Positions 43,367-56,099 of a stretch of 64,000 nucleotides of DNA are shown one piece after another. Under the pieces are notes generated by a model. That model searched no databases. It was not told the DNA's origin and worked only from the letters and a program-made list of their open reading frames with translations. The position numbers were made by a program, and so were the translations under genes. How positions within the stretch are numbered: position 1 is the first letter of the stretch; each line of letters starts with the position of its first letter. This DNA is from Endothia cerciana (lineage: Eukaryota; Ascomycota; Sordariomycetes; Diaporthales; Cryphonectriaceae): positions 868,001 to 932,000 of the forward strand of contig JALRMH010000006.1 in NCBI GenBank assembly GCA_026119935.1, in the 5' to 3' direction.

Positions 43367-44210
43367 CTTGAAAAGTGGTTTATTTTGGAATTATTTGGCC
43401 AGGGTGGTATAAGCGCAGGGCGAAGAAGCATATGAACGCAAGGCGGGGCTCTATGCAGATGGATCAGCTCTGGGGGACACCTCGCGGATCGAGGTCGGAG
43501 ACGAGAGAGGAGCGGCCGTCGCGAGGTATCATGGGGTCGTGTACGGACAGTACTGTCGCAATGCGGCCGTAGGCGTAGCAACAGCTCTCAGGGGACAGAG
43601 GATAGGCCAAAAAGCGATCGAGTTGAGGTTATCCTGAATGCGCTCATCCTGCGCGCGCGCTGCACACGTGAGGGAAAGGTGAAATGAACGTCGAGGGCTG
43701 GCCGAGTGCTTTGTTGACGTTGTCGCCTCTTTGTTCTCAAGCCTCCAGGAATGGGATATATCAGCAGTCCTCGGGCAGGAGTGGGTGACCCAGATCCAGG
43801 AACTCGCGCTTGCTTCCGGCTCCAAGGCACGAAAGGCTTGCTTTGTCTCCGTTCGACTCGCGGTGCGTGGCTCGGCTGGGCGTGAGCCAAAGTGGACCAG
43901 AAGGCTCGAGCAAGGACGCCTCGACGCGATTGCGGTACTGTCGAAGATTGGACGCGCCCGATCCGCGACTTTTTTAGCAGCAGGGAACAGGGGATAGGTA
44001 GGGTCTCTGCGTCTAGAGTGCCTGCGGGGCTATACACTGCAGGGCCTGTGAGATCCTCTAACAGTGCGTCGTGCATGCTGTGCAGACAATTGATAGTGCA
44101 TTCATTGTTTGCCATCCTAGATTCTTTGGCAGGCAGCGCAATAAGAAAAAGTTCCGCCCGACGCGGCAATTGTGTCCCAGCACGACAATACCATCACCCC
44201 TGACGACAAC
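43367..44210. other. Intergenic region between divergent genes
   Basis: 844 bp shared upstream region of the centrin-like gene and BUD22. No repeats beyond short runs and no coding evidence were seen. Confidence 0.6.
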
Positions 44211-45616
44211 ATGCCCAAGCGGAAGCGAGCCGAAGATGAGCTGGAGGAGAGGCTGGCTTACCACAGCAAGGTGCTTTTCCGGATGCTCAAGGTGGCCAAG
44301 GGCTTCGAGAGGCAGCGCATGGCAAAACGCCTTCGCGACCCAAAGTCGACCCCGGAGAAGAAGGGTAGGGTAGAAAAGGAGATTACTGTTTTGAAGGTGA
44401 GCTGTTCTGTGTATATGCCTCCCCGGTTCGAGGCGCTGACTTTATGTACCTGCAGTCCCTTGACCTGCAGTCCGTCGCGGACGCTCACCTGTGCGCCTCG
44501 TTGCTGAAGATCAAAGCAGTCGCCGAGTCGCCGAAGCTACCAGAGGATGTCAGGAACGGCGTACCGAAGCCTGATATATCAGAAGAGGAGCGAGCTGCGC
44601 TGCACAATGTGACAAGCGGACTGTACAACCAGAACAAGGTCCGGGAGGCTCTGGACAGAGCCATCATCGATGTCTGCGTGGCGCTGCGTGTACCCATGCC
44701 TGACAAGAAGGGCAAGCCGAAGAAGGGAGGCAAGAAGAGTGACAGAAATGGCCCAGAGGAGCAGCCATCGGACAGGACCGGACCGAAGCCTACGGAGAAA
44801 GCCAAGCGCGAGGAGGTGCGGTCTGAGGGTGAAAGCCTCCCCGAGGACGAGATCGAGTGGAACGGGCTGTCGGATGCTGGCGAGGTGGATGAGAAGGAGC
44901 AGAAAGTCATGTCACGCTTTGACGATAGGCTAGGAAGCGAGGACGAGGACGAGTATGACACCGCCAATGAGGAGCTCGATCCGATGGAGATTACGGATGT
45001 CTCTTCGTCAGAGCAGTCAGAGGACGACGATGAAGTCGACGGGTCCGCTTCTGAGGAAGAAGACGATGCATCTGAGGAATCGGGTGAAGAGGGTTCCGAT
45101 TCGTCTGCAGTAACTCCGCCGCCCAGGACACGAGAAGCGTCGACGAAGGCCAACCAGGCCAGGCCCAAGGACACGACGACCTTGCCTAGCCTGATGGGTG
45201 GCTACATATCTGGCTCGGAGTCAGAGGCATCAGATATTGACGTGGCACCAACCGCGCGAAAGAACAGGAGAGGCCAGCGGGCACGACAGGCGATCTGGGA
45301 GAAGAAGTTCAAGGATAAGGCCAAGCACTTGGGTAAGGAGAAGTCCAGCCGAGACGCCGGGTGGGATTTGAAGCGTGGAGCCGTGGACGGGGGCCAGGCA
45401 ATGCCATGGAAGCAGGGCATCAAGAGCCCGTTTGGAAGGAGGTCCGCGAAGGAAGAAGACAATGCTAACCTGACCCCCCTCGAGCCGAGAAGGCCGAAGG
45501 CACCGCCGAAGAAGGATACTGAAGGACCTTTGCATCCTTCTTGGGAGGCGAAGAAGAAGGCCAAGGAGCAGCAGCAGGCGGCTGCGTTCCAGGGCAAGCG
45601 GGTTGTTTTTGACTGA
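44211..45616 (+). CDS. BUD22: Ribosome biogenesis protein Bud22
   Basis: Nucleolar factor for small-subunit pre-rRNA processing. Two exons, 44211-44396 and 44456-45616, phase 0 across a 59-bp intron; product 448 aa. The start MPKRKRAEDELEERLAYHSK is the first ATG. An N-terminal helical domain (KVLFRMLKVAKGFERQRM) is followed by SLDLQSVADAHLCASLLKIK at the splice join. The middle is acidic (EDEDEYDTANEELD onward), then comes the conserved LPSLMGGYISGSESEASD. A basic C-terminal segment includes RKNRRGQRARQAIWEKKF, and the end is LHPSWEAKKKAKEQQQ then KRVVFD. These C-terminal motifs are diagnostic for Bud22/SRFBP1. Confidence 0.92.
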
Positions 45617-46046
45617 GTGATACCCAACGCTTGTGCGTTCGCCTGTGGCTCATGCATCGGATTATTGTTCAGCCAGAGCACTGTCGGTCTAGTCAACGCC
45701 AGAACCGTTATAATGCACGCATGAGTGCCCACAAATGTTGTGCGTGGACGCGGGGCTCGTAAAGTGAACCCTGGGGCCGGCCCGTATGCATGTGGAATCT
45801 AGTGTCCCCCAGATTGCAACTAAGACGTCCGGTCGCCTCAGTATGCGGGGCAGTTTGTAAGCACCGGTTCATTAATCATTACCAACGAAGTATGGTGGTA
45901 GACCGGATCCTTATCGAGGTATTTATATTGTACATGTCTTCGTGTCCCATCGTGATTTCGACCTACTCTGCAGCTGTATAAAGATCCCTTCATAGAAATC
46001 CTTCGTCTTCTAGATTGGGTCGAGAGCAGCGTAAAAAAAACCAACG
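45617..46046. other. Intergenic region, SDR promoter
   Basis: 430 bp between two same-strand genes; contains the TATA-like box at 45977 and an A-run just before the SDR start. Confidence 0.55.
45977..45983 (+). promoter_or_regulatory. TATA-box candidate for the SDR gene
   Basis: TATAAAG about 65-70 bp upstream of the ATG at 46047, preceded by AT-rich sequence. Inferred from position only. Confidence 0.4.
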
Positions 46047-47348
46047 ATGGCTTCATCGACGTCCGGAAACCCCGCAGACCTGTTCTCTGTGAAGGGCATG
46101 GTGGCCCTGGTACGTGATGCTCACATGTCACAACATGTGCTGCTTTCCGAGATCAAGGGGACTCTGTGAGATCTGTGCAACCACAAACCTGGATCTCACA
46201 GGACTTACACACGCGCCACACCCCCTTCTCTTATCGAGCCACACAGTTGCTGACTTGCATTTTCGCAACTCCAGGTCACTGGAGGAGGCACAGGTTTGTC
46301 CAAGCCCACCCTGACTTCTCCAATCAATGGTCGGTGCTAATCTCCTCCCAGGCATCGGCCTCATGATCACGCGTGCCCTCGCACAAGGGGGCGCCGCCAA
46401 GGTCTATATCGCAGGACGCCGCCTCGACGTCCTGCAACAAGCCGCGGCCGGCCTCAGCGCGCCCGAGGTGGTCATCCCCGTCGCCTGCGACGTGACCTCG
46501 CAGGACGCCCTCGCCTCCCTCGTGTCCCGGATCGAGGGGGACGTCGGCTACCTCAACCTCCTCTTCTGCAACTCGGGCATCGCGGGGCCCCAGGTCCCCG
46601 CGCCGCCGGGGGCGGCGGGCGGCGAGGGGATCAGCGCCAGGGACTGGGCCGCTGCCCACCTGGCCGTGCCGATGGAGGAGTTCGGGCGGACGTTCGCGGT
46701 GAACGTGAGCAGCGTGTGGTACACCACGATGGCCTTCCTGGACCTGCTGGACAGGGGCAACAAGAAGGGGAACCTGGGCTGGAGCAGCCAGGTGGTCGTG
46801 ACGAGCAGCATCGCGTCGTTCAACAAGAAGGCGCCCGGCGGGTATGCGTACGGGCAGAGCAAGGCGGCGACGACACATGCCGTGAAGCAGTTGGCGGTCG
46901 TGCTGCCCACCTGGGGGATCCGGTGAGTCTGATTCGCACCGGTCTTACTCCTCCCAACCCGCCGATCGCGTGGGGCTCTCGCGCCTCTTCTTATGGATGG
47001 AGCACTCGGCCGCGCCCAGGGCACCGAGACGGCGAGCTGGGAGGTGTAGTGATGGGAGCTGTCCGTGGGATGGTGACTGACGAGAACTTTTGTAGTGCAA
47101 ACGCCCTCGCTCCAGGACTCTTCCCCTCTGAGATGTCCGCGCCCATCATACAACGCATGGGCGCTGACGCGGGCAGCACGGGCTCCGTCTCCGTGGACAC
47201 CTCTGTGATTCCCGTCGGACGCACGGGCGACGAGGCTGACATGATAGGGACTGTTCTGTACATGGTCTCGCGGGCGGGTGCTTATTGCAATGGCAACGTC
47301 GTGGTCATCGATGGCGGGAGGCTGGGGTGCTTCCCTACCACCTACTAA
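46047..47348 (+). CDS. Short-chain dehydrogenase/reductase
   Basis: NAD(P)-dependent oxidoreductase with a Rossmann fold. Four exons: 46047-46109, 46275-46293, 46352-46922, 47096-47348; product 301 aa. Exon 2 is only 19 nt. It encodes VTGGGT, and with the next exon makes the cofactor motif TGGGTGIG. The mid-strand CDVTS, the NSGIAG segment (in place of NNAG), NVSS, and the catalytic SS(179-180)...Y194xxxK198 (YAYGQSK) are present. The C-terminal exon begins ANALAPGLFPSEM and ends VVVIDGGRLGCFPTTY, a classical SDR end. Intron 1 (165 bp) and intron 3 (173 bp) are longer than others here. The alanine/proline-rich loop PAPPGAAGGEG (about residues 112-122) is an insertion. The substrate is not identifiable; fungal relatives are often annotated as rhamnolipid-biosynthesis-like reductases. 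Confidence 0.9.
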
Positions 47349-47627
47349 GTCAAGGGGTCGCCCCGAGAACGACGGTCGTGGTGGGAGCATGCGTCGGTCT
47401 TGATAGAGTCTTTCGACAGATGGTTCCGCTTCATATATACAGAGAAGTAGGGAGTATGTACAAGTCAGCGGTCCTCAAGATACCAGGCATCCACAGCTAG
47501 AACAGGCACTCCCGCGACGTAAAGTCTATATAAGCGTGCAACCCGAACCTTCAATCAAAGGCGAAGCTTTCAAAATTGTGACCACGCACGCACGCACGCT
47601 CGATATATTATTCGAGATCTTCGTGCC

Positions 47628-50600
47628 TCACGTCGAGGCTTTAGCACTACCACCCCGGCCTCGGCCACGTTTATTACCGCGACCTCTTCCCATGCCTTGA
47701 ACTGCCTGCCCTACCGTCTCGCTCTCGGTAGGTCCAGTGCTGGAGGCACCGGCACCAGGGCTAGTAGGTCCTCCTCCCCTACCGGCCCTCGCCTTTCCGC
47801 CTCTGCCCCTCCGTCCACGCGATTTTCCCTCTTCCCTATCTTTCTCCCGAGCCAGCCGCCCAGCTTCCTCCTCCTGCGTACGCCGCGATTCCTCATCCCA
47901 CCATTCCTGAAACGCTTGCTCCTGCTGAATCTCCATCAGGCTGCGCTTGGCCACCGCCTCCTTGACCTTATCGCGATTGCGTGTCTCCTGGTCGATGATA
48001 TCAGCCATGCTGAGCCCGAGCGTCGGTTCGGATTTGGAAGCCGGTTTCATGTAAGACTTGGAGTGGGGGACGATGGGCTTAGATGGATCGTCTGCGGCGA
48101 ACGTGGAGGTAGATGAAGAGGCTGTTGGCTTGGGAGGTGGCCGGACAGGAGGTGCCGTAGTAGGTGTTCGAGACTGGCCTGAGTGGCGGGTGTCAGGGGA
48201 TTGAGTCCGCCGGGAAATTGATTTCGTCGAAGCTTCAGCAGCAACGAGAGGCTTCGTATTTGGTGGGGCCTGGGCCAGAGCATCGGGCGTCGTGCCCTTC
48301 AGTGAGGGTTTGGCATCTTTGGACACCGTCTTCCAAGGTGATGCCTTAGCATCAGTGGACTTCTCCCAGGCTGTCTTGACAGACGGTGTCAGGACTTCCT
48401 TCGCTGCTTGCTCTGCCTGAAGCTGCTGCTGTCTCTTACGCTCCTTCTGCGATATCTTCATCTGTTGAGGCTTCGCCAAGGCCTCTTTCGCCTTCTGAGC
48501 AGCCAAGCCCGCCGACAGGGCAGAGGGTCCTGGAGATGATTCATTCATGATCTCGCGCAGATCAAGCTTGGCAGTGGGCAGCGCAGCTGAAGCCCAGGGT
48601 GTGCCGGATTTCCCAGGGGTGGTAGCCGCTCGCCGAGCGGCGAGATGAGGCGACGTGAAATCCGAGCCGGCTGGTGAAGAGACCAGGGGAGACTGAGCAC
48701 TAATTTTCCGTTTCTCATCAAGGTATGATCCGGTCAGCGGGGGGATCTGATCTAGCTCAGACTGTCTCTTGCCACCAGATGTTCTTTGCGGACGGATTGA
48801 TGGGCTATCAACCGCCCCTTCCTCATCGTCCATATCAAACATGAGATCATTCTGGATCGTTTTGGGCCGTAGTTCAGGGCTGAAAGGTTCATTCCTCCGT
48901 GCCTTGGCCTTCGCTGCCTGCTTCTCTGAGGAGGGCGAGATGGAGGTGAAGTCTTCAAGGCTGCCAAACTTGCCTTTGAGGGACGAGGACAGCTTCTTCT
49001 CTTCCTCCTTCTGGCTAGCCTTGAACGCCATTTCCCTAACTCTTCGTTGCCTCTCCTCTTCGATGTCTTGGGCGAGCTCGGGGTGGTCCTCGTGAAGAAG
49101 CAGCTCAGCCCGATTACTCCGGGCGAAGGGGTAGCGGGCAAGTTGATTGGCCCTGACCACGGCATCGAGCTCTTTGATGACTTTCTCGTCCAAATTTTCA
49201 AGGAGGTTATTTTCGAGAAGATTTTCAGCCTGTAGTGTGATGAATTCCAGACCGGCATCCTTAAACGCGGTCACAGAACATGGGCTGATGGCATTGAGGT
49301 AATGAGCCACATTACGAGTGTTAACGAATCGAGAGATTACTTTCTGGCAGATTTGTGACAACTGCGAATTCATTAGTAACCTCGTGAATTAAGGGACGGA
49401 GCGGCGATGCCTATGGACATTAACAGGAGGCAGTCGGGATTTGAGAGCGCGGGCCCAATGGAGACTGTACCGTCTCACTAGAGATCGTCTCACTAGAGAT
49501 CGTCCCACGAGGGAATACGCCGCCAGGAAGAGATGTCATAATACAACTCAAGCGTAGAGAATTCCAAGCATTGTCCGAGAAAAGACGATCTATTCAGGGG
49601 CTCGGAAGGATGAAATGTTCGAGAGAGTGAGGGGCAAACATCCGACTTACTCGGTCAAGCATCAACTCGTTAGCCACGCCCATGACATCCATGACGAGAT
49701 CCGACAAATCGTCGATGCTGTCACAAACGACGTCGTTAAATAGCTCACTGCCAATGTCGGCATAAAGGTATCGCAGTACGTATTTGAAGGTCTCTGGCTC
49801 AATGTGCTCCAGGTCAATAGGTATCATGCCAGTTGATCCCACGGCAGCCCGACGGTTGGCAAGCCATGCGCCTTGTGAGCGGCCGTGGAATAAAGCCTCA
49901 AAGAAGGGACACCTCTGCCGGAGCAGTGCGCTGTGCGCAGGAACCTCATCGCCATCGAGCTGCAGGATCACGTCTGCAGTGTCGAAGAACATTGGGTCGT
50001 CCATGGCGGATCGAAGGTCCGCATTCATCGACCTCGGCGGATCGGTCTGCTTCTGAGCCGCAGCTTCCAGCTTGCTGATCTCGAGTTTTGCAGCGAATTT
50101 GGTCACGTCCGTACGAATTTGACGGTACCTGTAAGCCAGAACAGAATCTTGGCGGGTGTAGTTCCAAACTGGGATGACGCGGTCTTCATACATGAAGAGT
50201 ACCAGATTCAGAAGCGAGATGACGTCGATGCCAATGAATGTCACAGTAGTCTTGCCATTGACTTTTGCAATATTGAGGCATTCCGGTAGCTCATAAGAGC
50301 CGCTGAGCCGATATGCCGGCAGACCCCTTCGTAAGACCGGGCTGCGTGCTGATAGAATCCAATCGTGAACCGGCAGGCGGATTTCCGGTGAAGACGAGGT
50401 GCAGACAACCGTATCCAGATCCTCATTTCCAAAGCGCCACGTCGATAAATAGCTCTGCAGGTCCGCATCAAGATCTGGGGATTTTAATACTTCGAGGGCC
50501 GTGCTTGAGAGCTGAGATACAAGTTGTTCGTAGCTCCAGAGCTTCAGTCTGTCCTTCTTTTGGGAGCCTGGGTCGGAGGACTGAAAGTTCTTTAGACAGT

Positions 50601-52665
50601 TGAGCGGCGCAAGATCGTCCCACAATGTTGGCGGGCTGATCTTGATCTGCTCACGAATGACCTCAGAGTCCTTCCGAACGGCGGCGAAAGCGCCAAAGAC
50701 CGAGCTTCTGACAGCAACGATGTTCGTGATGCCCGGGACACGCTGAAATTTGAAGTCTTTGTGCTTGGCGTCTCCGACACCAGCGACGAAGGAGTCCTTG
50801 GCTTTGGCCCTCTTGATACGTCGCCATACCGCTCCGGATTCCGTACTGATAATTACTGAGCCATGTTCGCCGACGTCAACTGACCTGACACCGTCCTTGT
50901 GCGCAGTCCAGATACAGACTGGCAGACCCACAGCGTTCTTGATCTTCGAAGGGTTTGTTGTTGACGAGGATGAATGGGTATCCGCCTTTGCAGTTATGAG
51001 ATTCATGTGGAAAAGATCTCCCCTGCCGGTCAGAGCAACAATGGTCTCACCGCCGGCCGCGATGTGTTTGATTCGACTTCTCTGGGAATCGTAACCTGAG
51101 AAAGACACCGAGAACCCACCCAAGTTGTAGTTGGCCAACGTATCAGCGTAGGGGAATCTGACGATGTTATATCCGTAGGCCGTGAAGACAATGACGACCT
51201 GATTTGCCAGTAGGCAGGTCGTAGCCTTGTCTATCGCGGAGGCCATCACGATTGATGCCGAGATCAAAGACGCTGCTACTCTTCGCGGCGTCATCTGGAC
51301 CCCAAGAGATCTCGAGTCCGCGTCCATGAGTGCAAGCTGGCCGACATTTTTGCCCCAGCAAAACAGTGCCGACCCATTGTACGCTACGGAGTGGATTGTC
51401 GAAGCAGCAATGCCAGTGATAGCCTCCTTCTTCAGTGGCCCGAAGACTTGCCGCGGTGTAGCAATGAAGGGCTCCTCGCCTTTGTTCACTGGCTCAGGTA
51501 AGGAATAGCCGAGAACCGAGTTCGCGTTTGTCCCCCAGTTCCAAAGCTCACCAGTATCTGTGATGACCATAGTGTGATTGTGGCCGAGGGCAACCTGGAC
51601 CACCTTCTTATTGACCAGCCCTCCTTGGACTGGAGTGTAAGTGAAACGCGTGTTCTCGTCTCCCAGACCGAGCCGGCCGCCACGTCCAATACCGCACACG
51701 TACAGATTAGAGACGGGATCCGTCGTCAGAATGGCGCTGTGATACTTGGAAAGCTCCACGTCCTGAACTTCTAGGTCTTTGTATCGGGTGAGTGTCGGCA
51801 TTTCGTCCAAAGTGTGAGATCTCGGCGCAGACAGGTCGACGCTTGCCTCCTCAAGGTGCTCGTCGTGGAACCTCCGCAAGAGATGATCTGATCGCTGGAG
51901 ATATACACGCTCCGGGAATTGACGGTCATCCTCATCTCCCAAGCCTAAGGTCAGGTTCTTATTACTCCCGAAGGCAAAGAGTTCCGAGCCAAAGAGGGAG
52001 CCCGTAGATTCCGAAGTGCGAGCCCCCTCCATTTCCTCATCCTCTGAGTCGTCGTCGGAGTTCCTCCCAGCCTTCACGGCTTGAGTCCCACGTTGGGCGA
52101 TCGTCGAGTTGTATAAATCAAATGGGGAAAGCCCTTCATGGTCCTTCGTCCTGATCAAGCGTCCAGCCTTGGACACGGATGCGCCAACCGTCTGCCCAGT
52201 CAGGTCCCTACGCTCTTTCTCCAATAGCAACCTCGCAATCGAGATGTTCCCAGCATACAATGCGCGATGTAGGGCATTCCACCCGCTCTCGGGGTCTTGC
52301 ACGTGAAGATCGATGGCGGGGTGATCGAGCAGGATCTCGACGAAGGCGATGGCATCCTCGGAGGTGGAGGATGCGGCGCGCAACAAGATGGTCAGGCCAG
52401 CATGATCTCGGCTGTTGACCTCGGCGCGGCCGAGGTTTGTGTTTCCAGACCGGCCAGCCCCTCCCGCGGGCGCAAAGCCGGATGCCTTGCGCATCTTTGC
52501 GGCAACCCTAGGCGAGGTCCCGAACGCGCCGGGACTGCCACCGGCTCCTCCTGTTCCTATATGGGGGCTCTTGGAAGCGCCCTGAGCACCGTAGCCGGCG
52601 GGGGCCAGCAGGCGGCGGAAGCGATCGACATCGTGATCGACCCAGGCCTTCCAGAGGCTGCTCAT
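47628..52665 (-). CDS. Ankyrin-RCC1-BTB protein (IBtk-like) with RG-rich tail
   Basis: Two long exons, 52665-49651 and 49361-47628, phase 0 across a 288-bp intron; product 1582 aa. Domains in order: ankyrin repeats (about 75-150, with GWNALHRALYAGNISIARLL), RCC1/BLIP-type repeats (about 200-580, e.g. GRLGLGDENTRFTYTPVQ, VALGHNHTMVITDTGELW), a first BTB-like region (about 745-800), and a clear second BTB (about 880-1005: ADVILQLDGDEVPAHSALL). The join NELMLDR/LSQICQKVI continues the BTB back helices. The second exon holds a long low-complexity Ser/Pro/Lys region and ends with RG/RGG motifs (GMGRGRGNKRGRGRGG). This is the layout of IBtk and fungal BTB proteins thought to serve as Cul3 adaptors. 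The intron contains a direct repeat (49471-49500). Confidence 0.88.
49471..49500 (+). repeat. 15-bp direct repeat in intron
   Basis: CGTCTCACTAGAGAT occurs twice in tandem, followed by a partial third copy, inside the IBtk-like gene's intron. Confidence 0.9.
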
Positions 52666-55600
52666 GAGATCGGACCGGAGTGGCGTCGGTTACCCTAGAC
52701 CCTCCCAACACTTCGCGAATTGCACCTCGCTATGACCTCGGGTTGGATCACGGCTTGTTTAAAGGCGCAGGGAAGTGCGAAAGAGAGCCTCGGCGGACAC
52801 GAAAACTATGGTTGGCGTATGAGTCGCGAGGTTGCCAGTTGGTGCGTGCGGTCTCGCGAAGCTGCCACTTGGAAGGATGTGGAATGAGGGATGGCGATAA
52901 GAGTCACACCCGGTCGATATCGCGATGGGTCGGTCCACTAATCGATTTTCGAGGGGTCACTGACTGCGGCAGAAAGCGAGGAGCAAGCTGCAATTATGAC
53001 TGCAAGTCAAGGTAGCGGGACACTGCTGTGTTGGCAGGAAGAAGCAGAAGACGAAGACGGCGGGGAGGGGGCGCTGGTTGTTGGCTCCGAAAGAGGTGCC
53101 TCATGGGTCATCGACGATATGAACGGCACCGGAAGGCTCCTGTTCGCGTCCAGAGGGCGAACCTGCCGAGGCCATTGCGCCGACCAATCAAGACGCCAGG
53201 GTTTACAGTGTGCTTCAGCGAGGGGCCCTCCGTTAGCACCCACTCCAGCACACATGACGCTCTGGCACCAACAAATAGCCCCGAGCAACTGAAGGGGGCT
53301 CTCTCGGTTCACTTCTTTCAACACGAAGACCGCCATGCGGCCGGAGCGAGGAGAGGATGGATGAGAAGAAGTAGGAGGACCAGTATGCGGTTCCCTGTAC
53401 AATATGTGCCGTACATGCAGGCCCAGCGTTTAAAGCTGGCGGGCGTTGTGGGGCTTCTGGAGAATGGCGCTTCTGCGGACTTACCATGTCTTTCTGCGGA
53501 CTATAAGGTGATTCGACCGTCTCTCGTCCATGGTGACGGCACCGAGCGTATCCATTGTCTGCAGGAGACTAATAGAATTCGAACGTCTTAAAAACAAAAA
53601 TGCATTCCATAACATCCTCACATGCCCTTCTCCTCTTCGAACCTGGATCCTGTCTTATCTTCACTACACTTCCCAAACAATTCTAGGAGAGAATAGTTCC
53701 AGCAAATGCCACCGGCTCGATTCATATGACGCGACATGATCCACATCGTACCATTGAAGCACAAGTGCATCAATACAAGTAGGATCGCAAAGTCAACTCG
53801 TTGCCTTACTTGATCCCTTACGAGTATACTAGGTGATGTCTGTTCGTTTAATATATAGCTGCCCAAGGGGTGATATCGTTTCGCCCACACGGTATCAAGC
53901 ACTCGGCATTGCGCAGGACACAAGATCTCTCCAAATCAAGCCTCCAAAAGCAGAACGGCATCTAGGTTATCGAGCAGCTGAGTTCGGAAAATTTCGACAA
54001 AAAAGATCAGAGACACAACATTAGACGGGTGGTGCGGATTCGGTCCAGCATGACTGCCACAGGCAAAAGACGTCCTCTCTCCAGAAAGGGCGCGGTCTGT
54101 CGTGGCTGTATTGGGAAGGCAGCACCAGATGCACAGCGATAGGTCCTGTGTGCGACATTCCTCGAGGACTCACGGTCAACCAGTACTACGGCAAAGGCAC
54201 GATAGCACAGAGTTGGTATGTACCACAGTATGTGGGAGGATTGGGGAGTCCTTATCGCTGATCTGATAAGGAGAAGCCGCAGCCCGTAGATAGCCTGCCC
54301 TGCATTGATCTAGCGCTGGTCTCAGGTACGTTGTGAGATGCAGGGTGATGACTGTCCTTCGCAGGATCCTTTCTTGATAGGGCGCGCCATTTCTTATCTA
54401 TCGCCTTGGCCAGAGCTTACACGCATCCGATCGCGGCGGACGGACATTTGCTGAAGATGCAGGGCCAGAAAGGGAACCTGAGCTCGTTCGTCCCAACCGG
54501 AAGATGCTACAAGCACTCGTGGCATACCGGGTTACCGAGTCTATCCAGGTAGGCCTGGGCCGGGTCGTAGGTCAACTGCTGACCGCTACATCTCTAACCT
54601 AAAAGTCAGCTTCGTAGCCAATTGTTGATGGCAGCGTCGATCTGCTGGCGTGCCACCCCCGCCACAGCTTAGGTAGCTAGTACCATGAAGATGTACCATG
54701 GCAGGTTAGCTCTTGTGAGCACCATCTAAACGTACGGAGGTACCGTACCGGGGTACCATGTACCTGAGAACGCCGGGATACGTTCCCAACCAGAGGCCTT
54801 CGATTGCTCCATCACCTGCAGAGAGGGGAATCTGTGGGGCGGGACATGAGATCGATACAATAGACACCGCGGCTCCAAGGCAACCCATTCGTCTCGCGAT
54901 CAAGACGGAGCGATCGGTCTATGCGGATAGAGGTGGGCTCTTGGACCTGGTGTCAATGCCGCTTCAATGCTCGGGACCCCTGCCGTTGACCGGAAACCTG
55001 GTACCCTAACTCTCCCCAACGCTCCTCTGCTGGTCGTCTCCTCGAGCAGCTTCGACACTGCTTTTCCCTCTCCGGCCGACATCTTGTCCATCCTGCCCTG
55101 ACAGACCGCGGACCTTGATGGTGGCTCTTGAGTCGTCTTTTGCCGTCTCCTTGTCTCGGCAGGCCAGAACTCCAACGGATTGGGCCGAGCGCTAATGCGT
55201 ATCGCAGCGGTACTACCTATCATAACGGCTGGCTTGGTTGAACGGCTTCCGCTGCGTGCTCTCCCCTGCGGGCGGATGACGAAAGAACCGCCAGGATCAT
55301 CACGAGGCTCTCTTCACCCATGACTTGACTGACCTCTGTCTGGGCCCAGCGACCTCCCATCCACACCTTGAACTTGGACCCCTGACGGAAACAGGACTCG
55401 CCCGTCGACACGGGATCGCTCGAGGTCATAGGCCCACTCCCGTAACGCCAGACAGACCCTGTCAGGACCTGCAGAGGACCTCTCCTGCCGACCGTCTTAT
55501 CGACCCTCTCCTGCTCTTTATCGACGCCGTCTTGTGACCTCACCCATCATCATCTTGACGTCTCCCCTGAGAGTGATTCAACCTCACCTCCAACCTCCTC

Positions 55601-56099
55601 GTCATCAAGATCTTCCCAGAGACAGATGAACGACCCAGGCGTACATCGCGCAGGATGTTTGCGACTTTCTAGACCCGCATTGCAGCCGAGTCTGGTCAAC
55701 AAGAGTCATCAGGCACCTCGGTGACTGCACAGTCGCATCGTTGCCTGGTCTGCAGAACCAACCACCATCTAGGTGTGCTTGGATATCCGCCTAACAGCCG
55801 ACTGCCTCCTTTGTGCAGAAACCCGTCAAACCTGCCTTGCCATATCTTCAGACCCTCAATCTCCTCAGAAGTGCAACAATGGATGCAGATGTCCGGTGGA
55901 ATCGAGAGTAAACACTCGCCAATCCTTGCCAACACCACCGCCTCTCCCGCTTTCGCAACGCCCAGCGCGCTCGCCCTAGGCTCTGGTCACGTCCATCGTT
56001 AGCCTACCGCGAGGAACCTGACCTGCATACGCTCAACCTTGCTTCTGCCGCCCTCCGTCCGAATGCTGCGCGTCCTCGCGCCGTTAGCATTGTCCTAAT
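52666..56099. other. Long intergenic region upstream of ATG13
   Basis: 3.4 kb between divergent IBtk-like and ATG13 genes. No open frame shows domain or splice support; ORFs at 53028-53591 (+) and 53618-53923 (-) were inspected. A TACC/GGTA-rich patch lies at 54660-54770. The right 1 kb is pyrimidine-rich and may be promoter plus a long 5' leader of ATG13. Confidence 0.55.

Noticed and set aside
53028..53591. 187-aa plus-strand frame upstream of the IBtk-like gene
   Set aside because: Basic, low-information sequence without domain or partner exons.
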